Source: Mesotaenium endlicherianum
Lineage: Eukaryota; Streptophyta; Zygnematophyceae; Zygnematales; Mesotaeniaceae
Assembly: GCA_009602735.1 (NCBI GenBank)
Contig: WELA01003053.1
Span: 7,323 to 28,408 of the forward strand
Length of the DNA: 21,086 bases
Direction: 5' to 3'
In this document: piece after piece, positions 8,148-17,360 of the stretch
Layout of the letters: the number at the start of each line of letters is the position of its first letter
Position numbering within the stretch: the first letter of the stretch is position 1
Notes under the pieces: generated by a model
Told to the model about the DNA's origin: nothing
Databases searched by the model: none
The model's input: only the letters and a program-made list of their open reading frames with translations
Program-made: the position numbers and the translations under genes

Positions 8148-8709
8148 TTGTCATTATTTCGGATAATGCACAATCATCGATTTCTGTTTAACGACGGGCC
8201 GAACTTAGTTGTAAAAGTCAAACAAAACGAAATATGCAAAGTGACTTTGCCTTCATGCGATTTTGAACCCACAATCCATTGTTTGAAATGTTCACACCTT
8301 ACCGATTGGCGAAGTAGTTTTTACAATCATGTGGTCATGACAAAAGCACCTGTACGCGACTCTGCAAACAATCACGTCTTTTCAAAAAGATGCGATGACA
8401 GGACTACGCCTGTTCGGCGTGAAACGATTCTTTGAGAATTGTCAAAAAGTCTCAAAATTGCCATATGGCACAATTTTGAGCATTCAATCAAACGGGTCAC
8501 ATCCATTGGAGCATTCTGCAGAACGAGTCATCCATTTGCCTGTTTTATTTGACATGACCAATGCGCTAGGTGGTGACTCGAAGCTCTCTAATGCCTCACA
8601 TTGTGCAAGTATGAATACTTGCAGGAGTCTTTGTGAGTGCAACTTTCACACGCACGCATTCTACTTTAATTTCCATTTTTGCTTTCTTCAGGACCTATCA
8701 ATTATTTGA
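8148..8709 (+). other. Two overlapping unrecognised open frames
   Basis: Frames of 95 codons (8148-8435) and 104 codons (8395-8709) overlap by 41 bp in different phases. Neither shows a motif, signal peptide or low-complexity bias that I recognise. Cys and His residues are frequent but in no regular zinc-binding pattern. With no homologue in the window and stops on either side, they may be a decayed gene with one frameshift or simply random open frames. I favour random. Confidence 0.12.
8451..8480. repeat. 30-bp near-perfect palindrome
   Basis: CTCAAAATTG (8451-8460) and CAATTTTGAG (8471-8480) are exact complements, and between them lies CCATATGG, itself a palindrome, plus CA. The whole is symmetrical apart from the two extra bases. 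Confidence 0.7.
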
Positions 8710-10203
8710 AGTTATCGTTATTTTCTTCCCACTAATATTAAATATTCCTTGAATACCGAGGGACGATCCTCTCGAAAATGAGAAATGCTACAGTATGACA
8801 GAAGCGTCTTACTTTCAAATAGGCTTCCGCCCAAGTTGAATGGCATTTAGCTTTGAACAAATTATAGTTTGCAGAAATCACGTCCAAGCAAGTCAACAAG
8901 CTACGCCAATTCTCACCAGGGATTTCGCTTAACTTTCACAAGACTACAACTTACAAAACTCTGAATCTACAGCATCTATGTCGGCTTGGCTTGAGCCTTG
9001 CGCTCGAGGTTGCTCCTAGTAGTTTTTCACCATGGTTGGACTCACTCATTTTGTCACCGAGGACTTCCTTGCTAACTTTGCTTGTGCTTTCAGCAATCCG
9101 ACAATTGAACCTTATAAGAATTTGAAATTTAACACAAAATTCACAATTTTATGTGTTCTTCACACACTCGTGGTGTTTGGTCCAAAACCGCGTTAGAATG
9201 TGCAAGCAATACCTATTTGCGAGCTCTCTATCTCGTCAAACAGGAATTTCTTCTTGGGAACTCCTAGCTCCTAACTTTCCCTATGATACAAAGCGTAAGA
9301 TGGAGGTAAAGATCTTTAACGTCGACAAAAACGTATCGCCTTAAATCCTTGGGGCCTAGGGAGCTCCTTTCTCCTTTTCACCTTTCTTCCTTTTTCCTTT
9401 TTCTCTCTCTTGCCTTTGCTTTCTTGGCTTTGGCAAAAATGTGCGAGAAAAGAATGAGGACAGGGTGTGCGAGGCTTGTGCATATCACAGACACCACGCA
9501 TGCTTCTCTCCTTCAAGATTGTCGCAACTTAGTCACGGATTAGCATGCATGCACATCACGTCGTTGTCACTCGTGAAAACTTCACTTTTGCTGCGTCACT
9601 TAACATGCTTGCAAGCCTCATGGTGGTCGCGCGTGCTTGCGTCACCTTTCAATCAATGTGCACGCCTAGGTGGCCTTTGCGCGTATGTCTCCTGACGTGG
9701 TGGCTCCGTCGTCGCAGCTCTGTCGGGGGGCCATGGCTGAGTTGGCCTGCCTTCTCAGGGTGGCCTGACTTGGCAATCGCTATGATGGCTGCATTGTCCT
9801 CCTTGCCTGACTTGGCAGCTGCTGGTGTGGACCATTTGCGGGCGGCATCAGCCTCATGGCTCACTTGGCTATTAAAACCTTACCCATCGCTGAGTGTCAG
9901 GTTTGACCCGTCCCAGTCAATCTCATGTGTGACTTTGACCTAGACTTGCATACATGAATGTGGACGATGAGCCAACGCTAACTTTCAGTATCTGAGGCAG
10001 CCTTGACTATGCGTCACGCGTGCTGCGTCGTCCAATTAACTAAGAAGTCGCGATATCTGGTCTGAAGGCGTCAATTGATGGTATAATTGTAGTTTGCTCA
10101 AGATTCAAAAAGGTCCGCCAAAACTTATGCAAATTTTCCCCACAAGCTCGGAACTGCCCGGCACAGCCCGCATGGCCCCGGCACACCCCGGCACTAAAAT
10201 TTG
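8710..10203. other. Intergenic-like region, no supported gene
   Basis: A strongly pyrimidine-rich tract lies at about 9362-9430. From about 9590 to 9900, imprecise repeats of TGGCCTGACTTGGC-like words produce a 132-codon open frame (9545-9943) rich in Trp, Leu and Ala. I treat that frame as a by-product of the repeats. Around 10145-10195, repeats of CCCGGCAC-like words form a GC-rich patch. Confidence 0.4.
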
Positions 10204-10226
10204 TAGATTTAACTGAGTTAAATCTA
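10204..10226. repeat. Perfect 10-bp hairpin
   Basis: TAGATTTAAC (10204-10213) and GTTAAATCTA (10217-10226) flank a TGA loop. It sits 33 bp before a second hairpin and 65 bp before an LTR. Confidence 0.7.
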
Positions 10227-10258
10227 AGTTTAATATTGCATCGGAAGTATGAAAATTA

Positions 10259-10280
10259 GGCGGGTGCATGAGCACCCGCC
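10259..10280. repeat. Perfect 9-bp GC-rich hairpin
   Basis: GGCGGGTGC (10259-10267) and GCACCCGCC (10272-10280) flank an ATGA loop, ending 11 bp before the LTR start. A GC-rich hairpin near a terminus recalls Helitron 3' ends, but the expected CTRR does not follow. Confidence 0.75.
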
Positions 10281-10291
10281 TCATCATCGAG

Positions 10292-11009
10292 TGTAATGAA
10301 TCAGTATATTGGTTGATATAATATTTACTTAAATATAATAGTTAAAACAGTTCAGCCTGCTGAACTTTAATTAGTATTGAGTCTGCTGGACTTCATATAA
10401 TTATCAGTTAAATGACTCAGCCGGGAGTAGCAGGCTGAAGTCTACAAGGTCAATTTGCTGACACATTCTTTGACAGCCAGCTGCCTTCCGTACTCGATAG
10501 CAGCGAACTGCCTAGATATGCATCTAAGTGTGGTGTGCTAGATGAATGGCCAAATGACATTCTTAAGATGGATGGCGATTCAAGATGATGGGAGATGGCG
10601 GTGGATTTGGTTAACCGAGGTCCTACCAACGTGGTTAATTCCCGGGTAGGCGGTGCCATCGCACTTGCCTTTGAACAGTAAACTCATTCCATGTACATAT
10701 GCTAGGTGTTGCTCTCGAGTTTGGCATTCAGAAACGAGGCCAACTCTCTTGTACAGGTTACTGAGAGATATCTGAGTCCAATGCGAGAAGCCATTGATAT
10801 GCACTGTCTTCTAGCCTTGCTTATGTGTGAGTTTACTGATTGCATTATTGATGCTAGTTTACTTGCATTTGATTTGTAAGTATTGTCCACTGCTAGTGTG
10901 TTGTCTTTTGCTGTTTGATCAATTAACAAAAAATACCATAAAGATTACTTGCTGATATAAAGATCTTTATCAATTGTTAATCGCCTCTTTGGCAAGTCGA
11001 TTCATTTTA
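10292..11009 (+). mobile_element. 5' LTR of the Ty3/Gypsy element, 718 bp
   Basis: It is homologous to the solo LTR at 4265-4983. It starts TGTAATGAATC. Alignment with the solo copy places the end at TTTA (11009), where the solo copy has the canonical TTCA, so one transition has altered the terminal CA. A primer-binding site begins two bases later. TCGAG (10287-10291) is the only candidate target duplication, and its partner is not in view. Confidence 0.85.
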
Positions 11010-11010
11010 G

Positions 11011-11022
11011 TGGTATCGGAGC
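11011..11022 (+). other. Primer-binding site for initiator tRNA-Met
   Basis: TGGTATCGGAGC differs by one base (G for A at position 8) from TGGTATCAGAGC, the complement of the plant initiator tRNA-Met 3' end. It lies directly after the LTR, where minus-strand DNA synthesis would be primed. Confidence 0.85.
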
Positions 11023-11043
11023 CGTTATCACAATTTTCTTTGT

Positions 11044-12519
11044 ATGGTAAGGACAAGGTCTCAAACTAGCAACTCCCAAGACATGGAGAACCAGGATAAC
11101 GAGAATGTCAAAAATAAGGCTGAAAGCCATGTAGCGGGAACCCGTACCTATTCTGAAGCAATGGCAGATACTGCAGCTAAAGAAGCTGCAGATGAGGCAG
11201 CTGCTATTGCTGCAGTCGCAGCACAGCAGGCTGAGGAGGAAAGAGTCAGACTAAAAGCCAAACGAATAGCAAAAGCTGCAGAAGATACAAAACAGAGGGA
11301 AGGACAGCCAGCGGACGAGCGCACTGTCGAAGAACTTATGGCAACAAGGGCCAATGTTCTGAACCCACCTCCTGCTGTACAACTCAATGTGCCTCTAGGT
11401 CAAATTCGTGACCGGTTGAATACGGCAGGAATTGCTACTGCAGGAGCGAGAGGGACTGTTGAGGACAATACTCAGCGAGTGGATGCCACTGCTGCTGCTG
11501 CATTTGCTAGACTCCCGCCTCAAAGTGTAGACTTGAGAGCATTATTTGTGCAAATGCAATCGCAAATGGCGAGCATGTATCAGTTCCAACAGGAGGACAA
11601 AAGAATCATGTCTTTGCTGCGTGACACAGACCAATTGGGTTCTCAAACCATTGGTGGTGGTGGCAGAGGGCCTAGTAAGCCTACGCCAAAACCTCCCCAG
11701 GACTATGATCCTGAGGGAAAGAAAAAGTATCACCTGATCAAGTTTCTCGCTGATGTTGAGCAGTGGCTGGAGAAATACCCAGAACTGCAAGATTACGAGA
11801 AGGTTTGGCACACTGGTGCTCTACTGAAAGGCAGTACAACAGACTGGTGGCCGTATTGTAAAGGAGAGCGTAAAGCTCAGCAACTCGGTGATCCTACTTG
11901 GGTAGAGTTTGTCGAGAAACTGCATGAGAAGTTTGATGTCATCAATCAGCAGGAGAAAGCTATCTATGCAGTGATCTCCTTGGCAGTGAAGCGAACCACT
12001 TCAGTTGCTGAGTTTGCTCAAAAGTTCCAGGAGAACATGATGAAGCAGCCAGACTTGCCAAAGCGGTATAGAATAGCATACTTTAGATATGGCTAGAAAT
12101 CCGAAGTGTCTGCTCACTTCGCTGAAAAGAAGTATGAGAAACTGGCTAACTTGATCCAGGATGCTGCTGCCTGGGATCAGCAGCAGTTCAATCATAAGCG
12201 CCAAAGTAAAACTTTGGTGTCTAAGGTTGTCAAAAAGCCCCACGGTTCCTACAATGCCATTGAAGGAGACCAAGCTGAGGATGATCAGGGTGATGAATAC
12301 GAGTATGAGTATAATGCTATGCAGTCTAGAGGGAGAGGTGGTTTCTCTCGAGGCGGCTATGGAAGAGGTGGTGGAACAACTAAGCCGAGACCAGCCTCAG
12401 CAAAATCTGTTTGCTTCCATTGCCAACAGACGGGTCACTTCAGAGAGCAGTGTCCAGTCAAGCACCTCCCAAAGGTTGAGAGAAAAGACCATCCTTTAAA
12501 AGACAGCAACAGTCAGTAA
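11044..12519 (+). pseudogene. gag: Gag polyprotein, one in-frame nonsense codon
   Basis: Translation starts at ATG 11044, 21 bp after the primer-binding site. Residues 38-85 are Ala/Glu/Lys-rich and probably coiled coil. About 227-345 is a retrotransposon Gag (capsid) domain. TAG at 12094-12096 interrupts the frame; the paralogue at 17252-18181 has TTG (Leu) at that codon. The same frame continues to 12519 with an acidic stretch, an RGG-rich RNA-binding tract (about 12328-12372) and an intact CCHC knuckle, CFHCQQTGHFREQC (12412-12453). The paralogue aligns closely along the capsid and C-terminal parts. A candidate frameshift heptamer lies 46 bp before the stop. The protein would package element RNA in a cytoplasmic particle. 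Confidence 0.85.
12468..12474 (+). promoter_or_regulatory. Candidate -1 ribosomal frameshift heptamer CCCAAAG
   Basis: C CCA AAG is in the correct X XXY YYZ phase relative to gag and is repeated at the same place in the paralogue (17297-17303, minus strand). There the protease frame lies -1 to gag and overlaps it. I did not verify a downstream stimulatory structure, and this particular heptamer is not one of the best-known efficient sites. Confidence 0.35.
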
Positions 12520-12571
12520 TCTAGTCTACTGATTGTGAGGATGCTAGAGATAGTGAGTCGTCACTAGCTAC

Positions 12572-13430
12572 CCTCGTAGCAGGTATTATGGGTCCTGCTG
12601 AACTGGATTCACTATGCATGCCTGACAACCAGATAAAGGAGACCATCACCAATATAGACCTCCAGAGAGTGCGCACTCTGGACTGGGGTCCATGCTCAGC
12701 CTTCCTTTGTTTACACGGGAACCAGTGGGGAGAGAACATCTGCTGTCCTGCTTCCCTGGCCAAGTACTTCCAGCTCCTTTTGTCAACTTCATTGTAAGCT
12801 GGCAGTAGTGTGAGGTAGAATACCGTATCCTTAAAGCTATTGGGCCGCATGCTCACCATCCTGATGAGTCTCTCATCTTCCACTATTCCCGGTATTGGGA
12901 CCGGCTTGTTCTCTGAATCATCTGCAAGGTACCGGGCCTGCTCTGCTGCATAGCCCACCATCTTGGCATAATCTTCGTAGAGGACCACACCAGTGTGTGT
13001 CTCAATGTACCTATCCAGTGCTGCAGCTCCTTCTTTCTATAGCAGTGTTGTCTGTTCCAGCTTGTTGATCTTCTGGGCTGCCAGCAATGCTTCCTTCAGG
13101 TTATCAAAGTTTTGGCCACCCCCCACAGTATACCTGTAAGTGGCCCAGCTCTTCTGCCTGTCCGCTACAGCCTTTTTCTTCTCTCCTCCTCTGCCGCTGT
13201 CGCTTCTTCTTGTTGTTTCTTCTGTCTCTCCTCCTCAGCTTTCCTGAGGTTTTCCGCTTCCTGATCCTTCTTCCTCTGTGCTTCTTCTGCCGCCTCTTGA
13301 TGGTTGCGGACCCTTTCTTGTTCTCTTCTGGTGAGGGACGTTGCCGCCAGCTCCTTCTGGTATAGCTCCATTGTCCTCCTGGCTTCTTCTGCCTTGCGCT
13401 TTCTGTCCTCCTTTTGTGTGGTGGGAGCCA
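12572..13430 (-). pseudogene. Gag-like protein of a different LTR-retrotransposon family
   Basis: The Met at 13430-13428 opens a frame whose first 90 or so residues are a Lys/Glu/Arg/Gln-rich coiled coil, ending in a stop at 13165. A frameshift near 13170 leads to a continuation with GGGQNFDNLKEALLAAQ and, after TAG at 13037-13039, a segment to about 12650 with YEDYAKMVGYAAEQARY. I see no zinc knuckle or named domain. A coiled coil followed by a globular part next to LTR-like sequence suggests Gag, but this is inference. The 3' end is lost at the tail-to-tail junction near 12572. Upstream, a possible 5' untranslated intron ends at ACATGTGCAG just before the Met. Confidence 0.4.
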
Positions 13431-13866
13431 TCCTGCACATGTAACCAGGGCACAAGTTAGTAGGATATCGACCTTTGTCATAGGAATGCAGGAAGGAACT
13501 AAGTTCATATTAGTATGGTGGATTCGCTCCTGTTTACCTTACAGGGTGATTGCTAGGAGTTCACGTAGTTGCGGTGCGCTAGACATCAACGTATAAATGT
13601 GATTTAAGGTGCGTTAAGTGATGTGTTGCTGTGCGAGGCCCTTTTTCCTTCCGCCCAAGGTGCTTCATGTGGGCCCGGCTGTCCCATCTGTCACTATGCT
13701 GACACTTAGGATTCACATAATCGTCCCATCTGTCACTATGTTGACACTTACGGTTCACATAACTGTCCCTTTCTCGCTCTCGCACACTAACTGTCATATA
13801 TTTTCCCCTCCAACTTAAATGGAGACAGGACCTCCTGTCACCTTCCCGTGTCAGCTGAAGTGACCG
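13431..13866 (-). other. Possible LTR and leader between chromodomain stop and gag-like start
   Basis: On the minus strand a GGAGGGGAAAA tract (13801-13811) follows the chromovirus stop and could be a polypurine tract. LTR-like U3 sequence with a 42-bp tandem repeat follows it. No similarity to the TGTAATGAATC LTR family is visible and no initiator-Met primer-binding site is found. Boundaries are not defined. Confidence 0.3.
13681..13764. repeat. Tandem 42-bp duplication
   Basis: Units at 13681-13722 and 13723-13764 share GTCCCATCTGTCACTATG, GACACTTA and TTCACATAA, with only a few mismatches. A third GTCCC begins at 13765. Such arrays are frequent in U3 regions. Confidence 0.8.
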
Positions 13867-14382
13867 TTATGGAGGGGCTCCAGCCGCCCAAAGGTGGAAC
13901 CGTTCCAACGCCCCTTGCGCATTGGTCAAATGGTCCTTCAATTCCCAAGTGTCCCCAAAGGCATCGTAACCCTTCCATTGAATCAGGTACTTCATGACAT
14001 ATTTAGACGATCGACGGACCGAGCGCGAGTCTAAAATCTCCTCAACCTCATATTCCTTGAGGTCACCGTCCCGGACAGCGGGGACCGGTCCCGGTTGGAT
14101 AGGTAACCGACCTGTGAACAGTGTGTCCCCTTTGATGTATGGTTCCAGGAAGGAGACATTAAAGACTGGGTGACCCTTGTATTCTGCTGACATGTTCAGT
14201 TTGTAAGCATTTTGGCCGACACGGCGCACCACCGGATATGGACCGACCCAGACAGGACCAAGCTTTTTCTTGACCACACCAGGAAGGTACATGTGCTGAG
14301 AATGCAATTTGACCAAATCGCCCTTAGAAAAGGTCAATTCTCGACGGTGCTGATTAGCGTACTTTTGTTGGTTTTCTTGGGC
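13867..14382 (-). pseudogene. pol: Integrase C-terminus with GPY/F module and chromodomain
   Basis: This is the same frame as the integrase upstream, separated by TAA at 14383-14385. From the internal Met at 14337, residues 26-50 contain the GPY/F module (LGPVWVGPYPVV), a DNA-binding fold of Ty3/Gypsy integrases. Residues about 96-147 form a chromodomain with YEVEEILDSR, LIQWKGY and DTWEL, in which Y96, W121 and W131 are plausible methyl-lysine cage residues. Chromovirus chromodomains bias insertion toward marked heterochromatin, which is family knowledge. The frame ends with a natural-looking stop at 13867. It is one of the best-preserved parts of this element. Confidence 0.85.
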
Positions 14383-15525
14383 TTAGTGCAGATTCTGTTG
14401 GACTTCTGACAGGGTGTCAGAAAACTCCTGAGTTAACTGGAGGGAGACCGGATTGTCAATCTCTTCAGGGTGACTTAAAGACTCCCCTAGGACATCTAAA
14501 GAAGACTTAGGGACTCTACCTAGGCTTAGTTCAAAAGGAGTCTTGCCCGTTGACGCGTGCACCGCACTGTTGACCGCAAACTGGATTTGAGGTAACAGGT
14601 CATCCCAAATATCTTGTTTTTGGTAAATATAGGCTCTCCGCACCTCTTGCAAAACTCGGTTAGTTCTTTCAGTATGCCCATCAGTCTGAGGGTGGTTTGC
14701 TGTGCTGAGCAGCTGCCTGACTCCCATTAACCCCATTAAAGCCCTCCAAAACTTAGAGGTAAATTTCGAGTCTCTGTCTGAGATGATATTCGAGGGTAGC
14801 CCATGTTGGCATACTACAAGGTTGTAGAACTGTCTCGCTGTTTCGAGTGCAGTTACTTTGACAATTGTGGGGACAAAAATGACCATTTTTGTCAGTTTAT
14901 CCACGAGTACCAGTATTGAAATATGCCCATTGGCAGTTCGTGGCATTGTGACCACCCAGTCCATGAATATTGTTTCCCAGCGGCCAGCTGGGATGGGCAG
15001 CGGTTGTAAGAGGCCCCCCGATGGTGTGTGCCTAGACTTATTCTCTTGACACTGGTCACAGGACTTAACGTATTTCAAGACCTCCCGAGGTAATCTCTTC
15101 CAATGATAATGTTTTGCCAGTTTGCCAACAGTTTTGGCCTGCCCCAAATGCCCACCCAGTAAACTGTCATGTGCTTGACTCAATAAAAGGGACCTTATTT
15201 CCAAGTTATTAGGAATGACCAGCTTCAGCCTGCCTGAAGTGCTTACAGTCACCCAGACCCCTCCCTTAAGCTTATACCCGAGTGCAGTAGCACGACACAC
15301 ACCAGTAGTGGGGCTGGGCTCAAATGTTGGGTCAGAAAGGTAGGCTTTCCTAAGTTGTTCAAGGAAGGACTTTTTCACCTTTAGTGAAGTGAGTGCACAC
15401 AAGACTTTATCTACAGCATGCTGACTAAAGTTTCTTTCTTGCAAGTCAGGTCTTCTAGAGAGTGCATCAGCAGGATTCAACTTCCCTGGTTTGTAGTCGA
15501 TCTGGACTTGGAACTGCTCCAGCAT
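14383..15525 (-). pseudogene. pol: RNase H tail and integrase core
   Basis: The frame begins with the end of RNase H (IDYKPGKLNPADALSRR, residues 9-25). The HHCC zinc-binding domain follows, with H119, H126, C156 and C159. The integrase core has D189 (FMDW), D250 (ISDRD) and E286 (TDGHTE). Thirty-five residues separate D250 and E286, the canonical D,D(35)E spacing. All catalytic residues remain. The frame ends at TAA 14383-14385, before the GPY/F module. Its N-terminal joint with the RNase H frame is a deletion and phase change at 15529, marked by an ambiguous base. Confidence 0.85.
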
Positions 15526-15728
15526 CTGNTCGTTGGATTAAATTTCATAGACTCGTACAACACAGGGTGCCACTCCTGCCGTACCTTACCATCCTTTGTG
15601 GTTTTGTCAGCAGGCTGCTACAAAATAGCACCCATGGCAAAGTCAGAGGCATCAGTGACCACCTGCACCGGTTTGCTGGGGTCATACACGGCTAGCACTG
15701 GGGCAAAACAAAGAGCATCTTTAAGGGT
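15526..15728 (-). pseudogene. pol: RNase H, N-terminal part, internally deleted
   Basis: Minus-strand translation after the RT stop gives TLKDALCFAPVL and VVTDASDFAMGAIL, the start of Ty3/Gypsy RNase H with its first catalytic Asp. TAG at 15618-15620 interrupts it. It then reaches the FNPT that normally precedes the E.NYD..DKE block and jumps to LEQFQVQIDYKPGK, losing roughly 70 residues with the remaining catalytic positions. The jump sits at 15529, the only N in the window. Confidence 0.75.
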
Positions 15729-16517
15729 CTAGAAGGCAGCCTGCTGTTTCTCCCCCCACACATAGCCTATGTCTTTCTTAGTAAGGTCAATCGGTTTACT
15801 GGCCTTTGTAGAATAATTCTCAATAAATCTCCCATAGTAGTTAGCCAACCCGAGGAAGGACTTTATTTCAGAGACAGACTGTGGTACTGGCCAGTCCCTT
15901 ATGGTCTGGACTTTCTTAGGATCCACACTGTTGCCCTCTTTACTAACAACGTGGCCCAAAAATTCAATACTTCCCTTAAAGAAATCACACTTGCTCATTT
16001 TAGCATATAAGTGACTTCTTCTCAGAGTGTCCATGACTGTCTTTAAGTGTTCAGCGTGCTGAGCTTCATTTTTGGAGAAAATTAAAATATCATCCAGGAA
16101 AACTTGCACAAACTTATCCAAATAAGGTTTGAAAACGTCATTTATAACACCCATGAAGGTGGCAGGAGCATTACTCAGTCCAAATGGCATCACATTGAAC
16201 TCATAGTGTCCATAACGTGTGCGGACGGCAGTCTTGTGTTCATCCCCCTCAGCAATTATGATTTGATGATAACCACTCTTGAGATCTATCTTACTGAACA
16301 CCTTAGCACCAGACAGGGTATCAAGCAAGTCCTCTATTCTGGGTAAAGCATACTTGTTCTTTACTGTAATATTGTTCAAAGCTCTGTAATCCACACACAT
16401 CCGCATACTGCCATCCTTTTTCTTAACAAATAGGATGGGTGCGTCGTAAGGTGATTTACTGTGGGAAATATAACCATTTTCCTCAACCTCTGTAATCTGT
16501 GTTTTCAACTCCTAATA
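15729..16517 (-). pseudogene. pol: Reverse transcriptase of the chromovirus
   Basis: From the Met at 16508, RT motifs appear in order: [20 protein letters not shown] (19-38), DYRALN (40-45), the first catalytic Asp in [12 protein letters not shown] (D75), [12 protein letters not shown] (107-118) and the active-site FLDD (137-140), then LGHVVS and the [12 protein letters not shown] block. All three catalytic Asp residues are intact. TAG at 15729-15731 ends the frame between RT and RNase H, where relatives usually read AF-x-TLK. The start Met is internal to the polyprotein. A deletion of about 40 bp upstream (near 16516) removes the conserved stretch just before the RT. Confidence 0.85.
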
Positions 16518-17360
16518 AATCAATCCTATGATCTACTTCTCTCTTAAGGAGCAATCCTGGAGGCATATTAAATACATCCGTATACTGAGCAACAATTTTT
16601 GCAGCAGCAGAGTGTGCGGAGGGCTTATCTTTTTCTCCACCACTTCTTCAGGTTGAGGAGGTACCTCTCTTAGCAGCAGACATAACATTTTATCTTCCTT
16701 CTGGTTCCAGCTTTTGACAAACTCCATTGCATTCAGCAACTTGCATCCTTCTGGAAGCCTCTTCTTTTCCTTCATTTGCCATCCATACAGGACAAGAGGA
16801 TGAGCACTGGTGGGTGCCAAGTTAGTCTGCCCATCACTGGCTCCTCTCACGTTAACTGTACCTCTGCTCCAACACACTTCAGCTCGATGTCTGTTAAGCT
16901 AGGACCTGCCTAGCACGAGATCACAAAAGCCAGTGTTGAGTACCTCAAATGTAAGCGTTTCAGTTAGAATTGCAATGCCAGAACCTAACTAGACCTCAAT
17001 AGGCTTGGTTATAACTCCTTCCGAGATACTTGAGGCATCCCCAAGGAATATTTTTCTATTCTCTTGGGTGACAGTAGGCAGCCTTAGCTGCTTAACTAAG
17101 TCCTTACGGATAAAAGTATGTGACGCCCCTCCGTCAACAAATGCCCTCACCTTCCTACTCGCAATCATGCAATGCAGTAGGGGACTGTCTTTTCCTGACT
17201 TTCGCATTGACAACTCATTATCTCTAGTATCCTCACAATCATTGGATTGGATTATTGATTGTTGCTGTCTTTTAGAGGCTGGTCTTTTCTCTCGACCTTT
17301 GGGAGGTGCGTGACTGGACACTGCTCTCTGAAGTAACCCAGCTGCTGGCAACGGAAGCAA
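16518..17360 (-). pseudogene. pol: Aspartic protease and protease-RT linker
   Basis: This frame overlaps the gag end by 109 bp and lies -1 to it. Residues 74-84 of the 17360 frame read FVDGGASHTFI, the active-site loop of retroviral-type aspartic proteases, with D76. Family members usually have D-S/T-G, and DGG variants occur in plant copies, so loss of function is not certain. TAG at 16989-16991 and at 16899-16901 interrupt the frame. The second falls where DL.LGR-W-L is expected, so it is probably a former Trp. Between about 16640 and 16520 the reading moves to another frame (YTDVFNMPPGLLLKREVDH, the usual lead-in to RT) and then returns. Confidence 0.75.

Larger units (their letters stand above)
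10292..12572 (+). mobile_element. Ty3/Gypsy LTR retrotransposon, 5' half only
   Basis: The fragment contains a 5' LTR, a tRNA-Met primer-binding site and gag. Homology with the minus-strand element at 13867-18183 continues past the gag stop to about GAGTCGTCA at 12572 and then ends abruptly. The next bases belong to an oppositely oriented gag-like pseudogene. No pol and no 3' LTR of this copy are in the window. The break could be a deletion, a rearrangement or an assembly join. Confidence 0.8.

Noticed and set aside
9545..9943. 132-codon plus-strand frame rich in Trp, Leu and Ala
   Set aside because: It arises from imprecise TGGC/TGACTTGGC repeats, with no recognisable fold or domain.
10105..10287. 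60-codon minus-strand frame
   Set aside because: It spans two hairpins and simple GC-rich repeats, with no protein features.
13087..13365. Leu/Phe/Ser-rich plus-strand frame that looks like membrane protein
   Set aside because: It is antisense to the charged coiled coil of the minus-strand gag-like gene, which produces such patterns.
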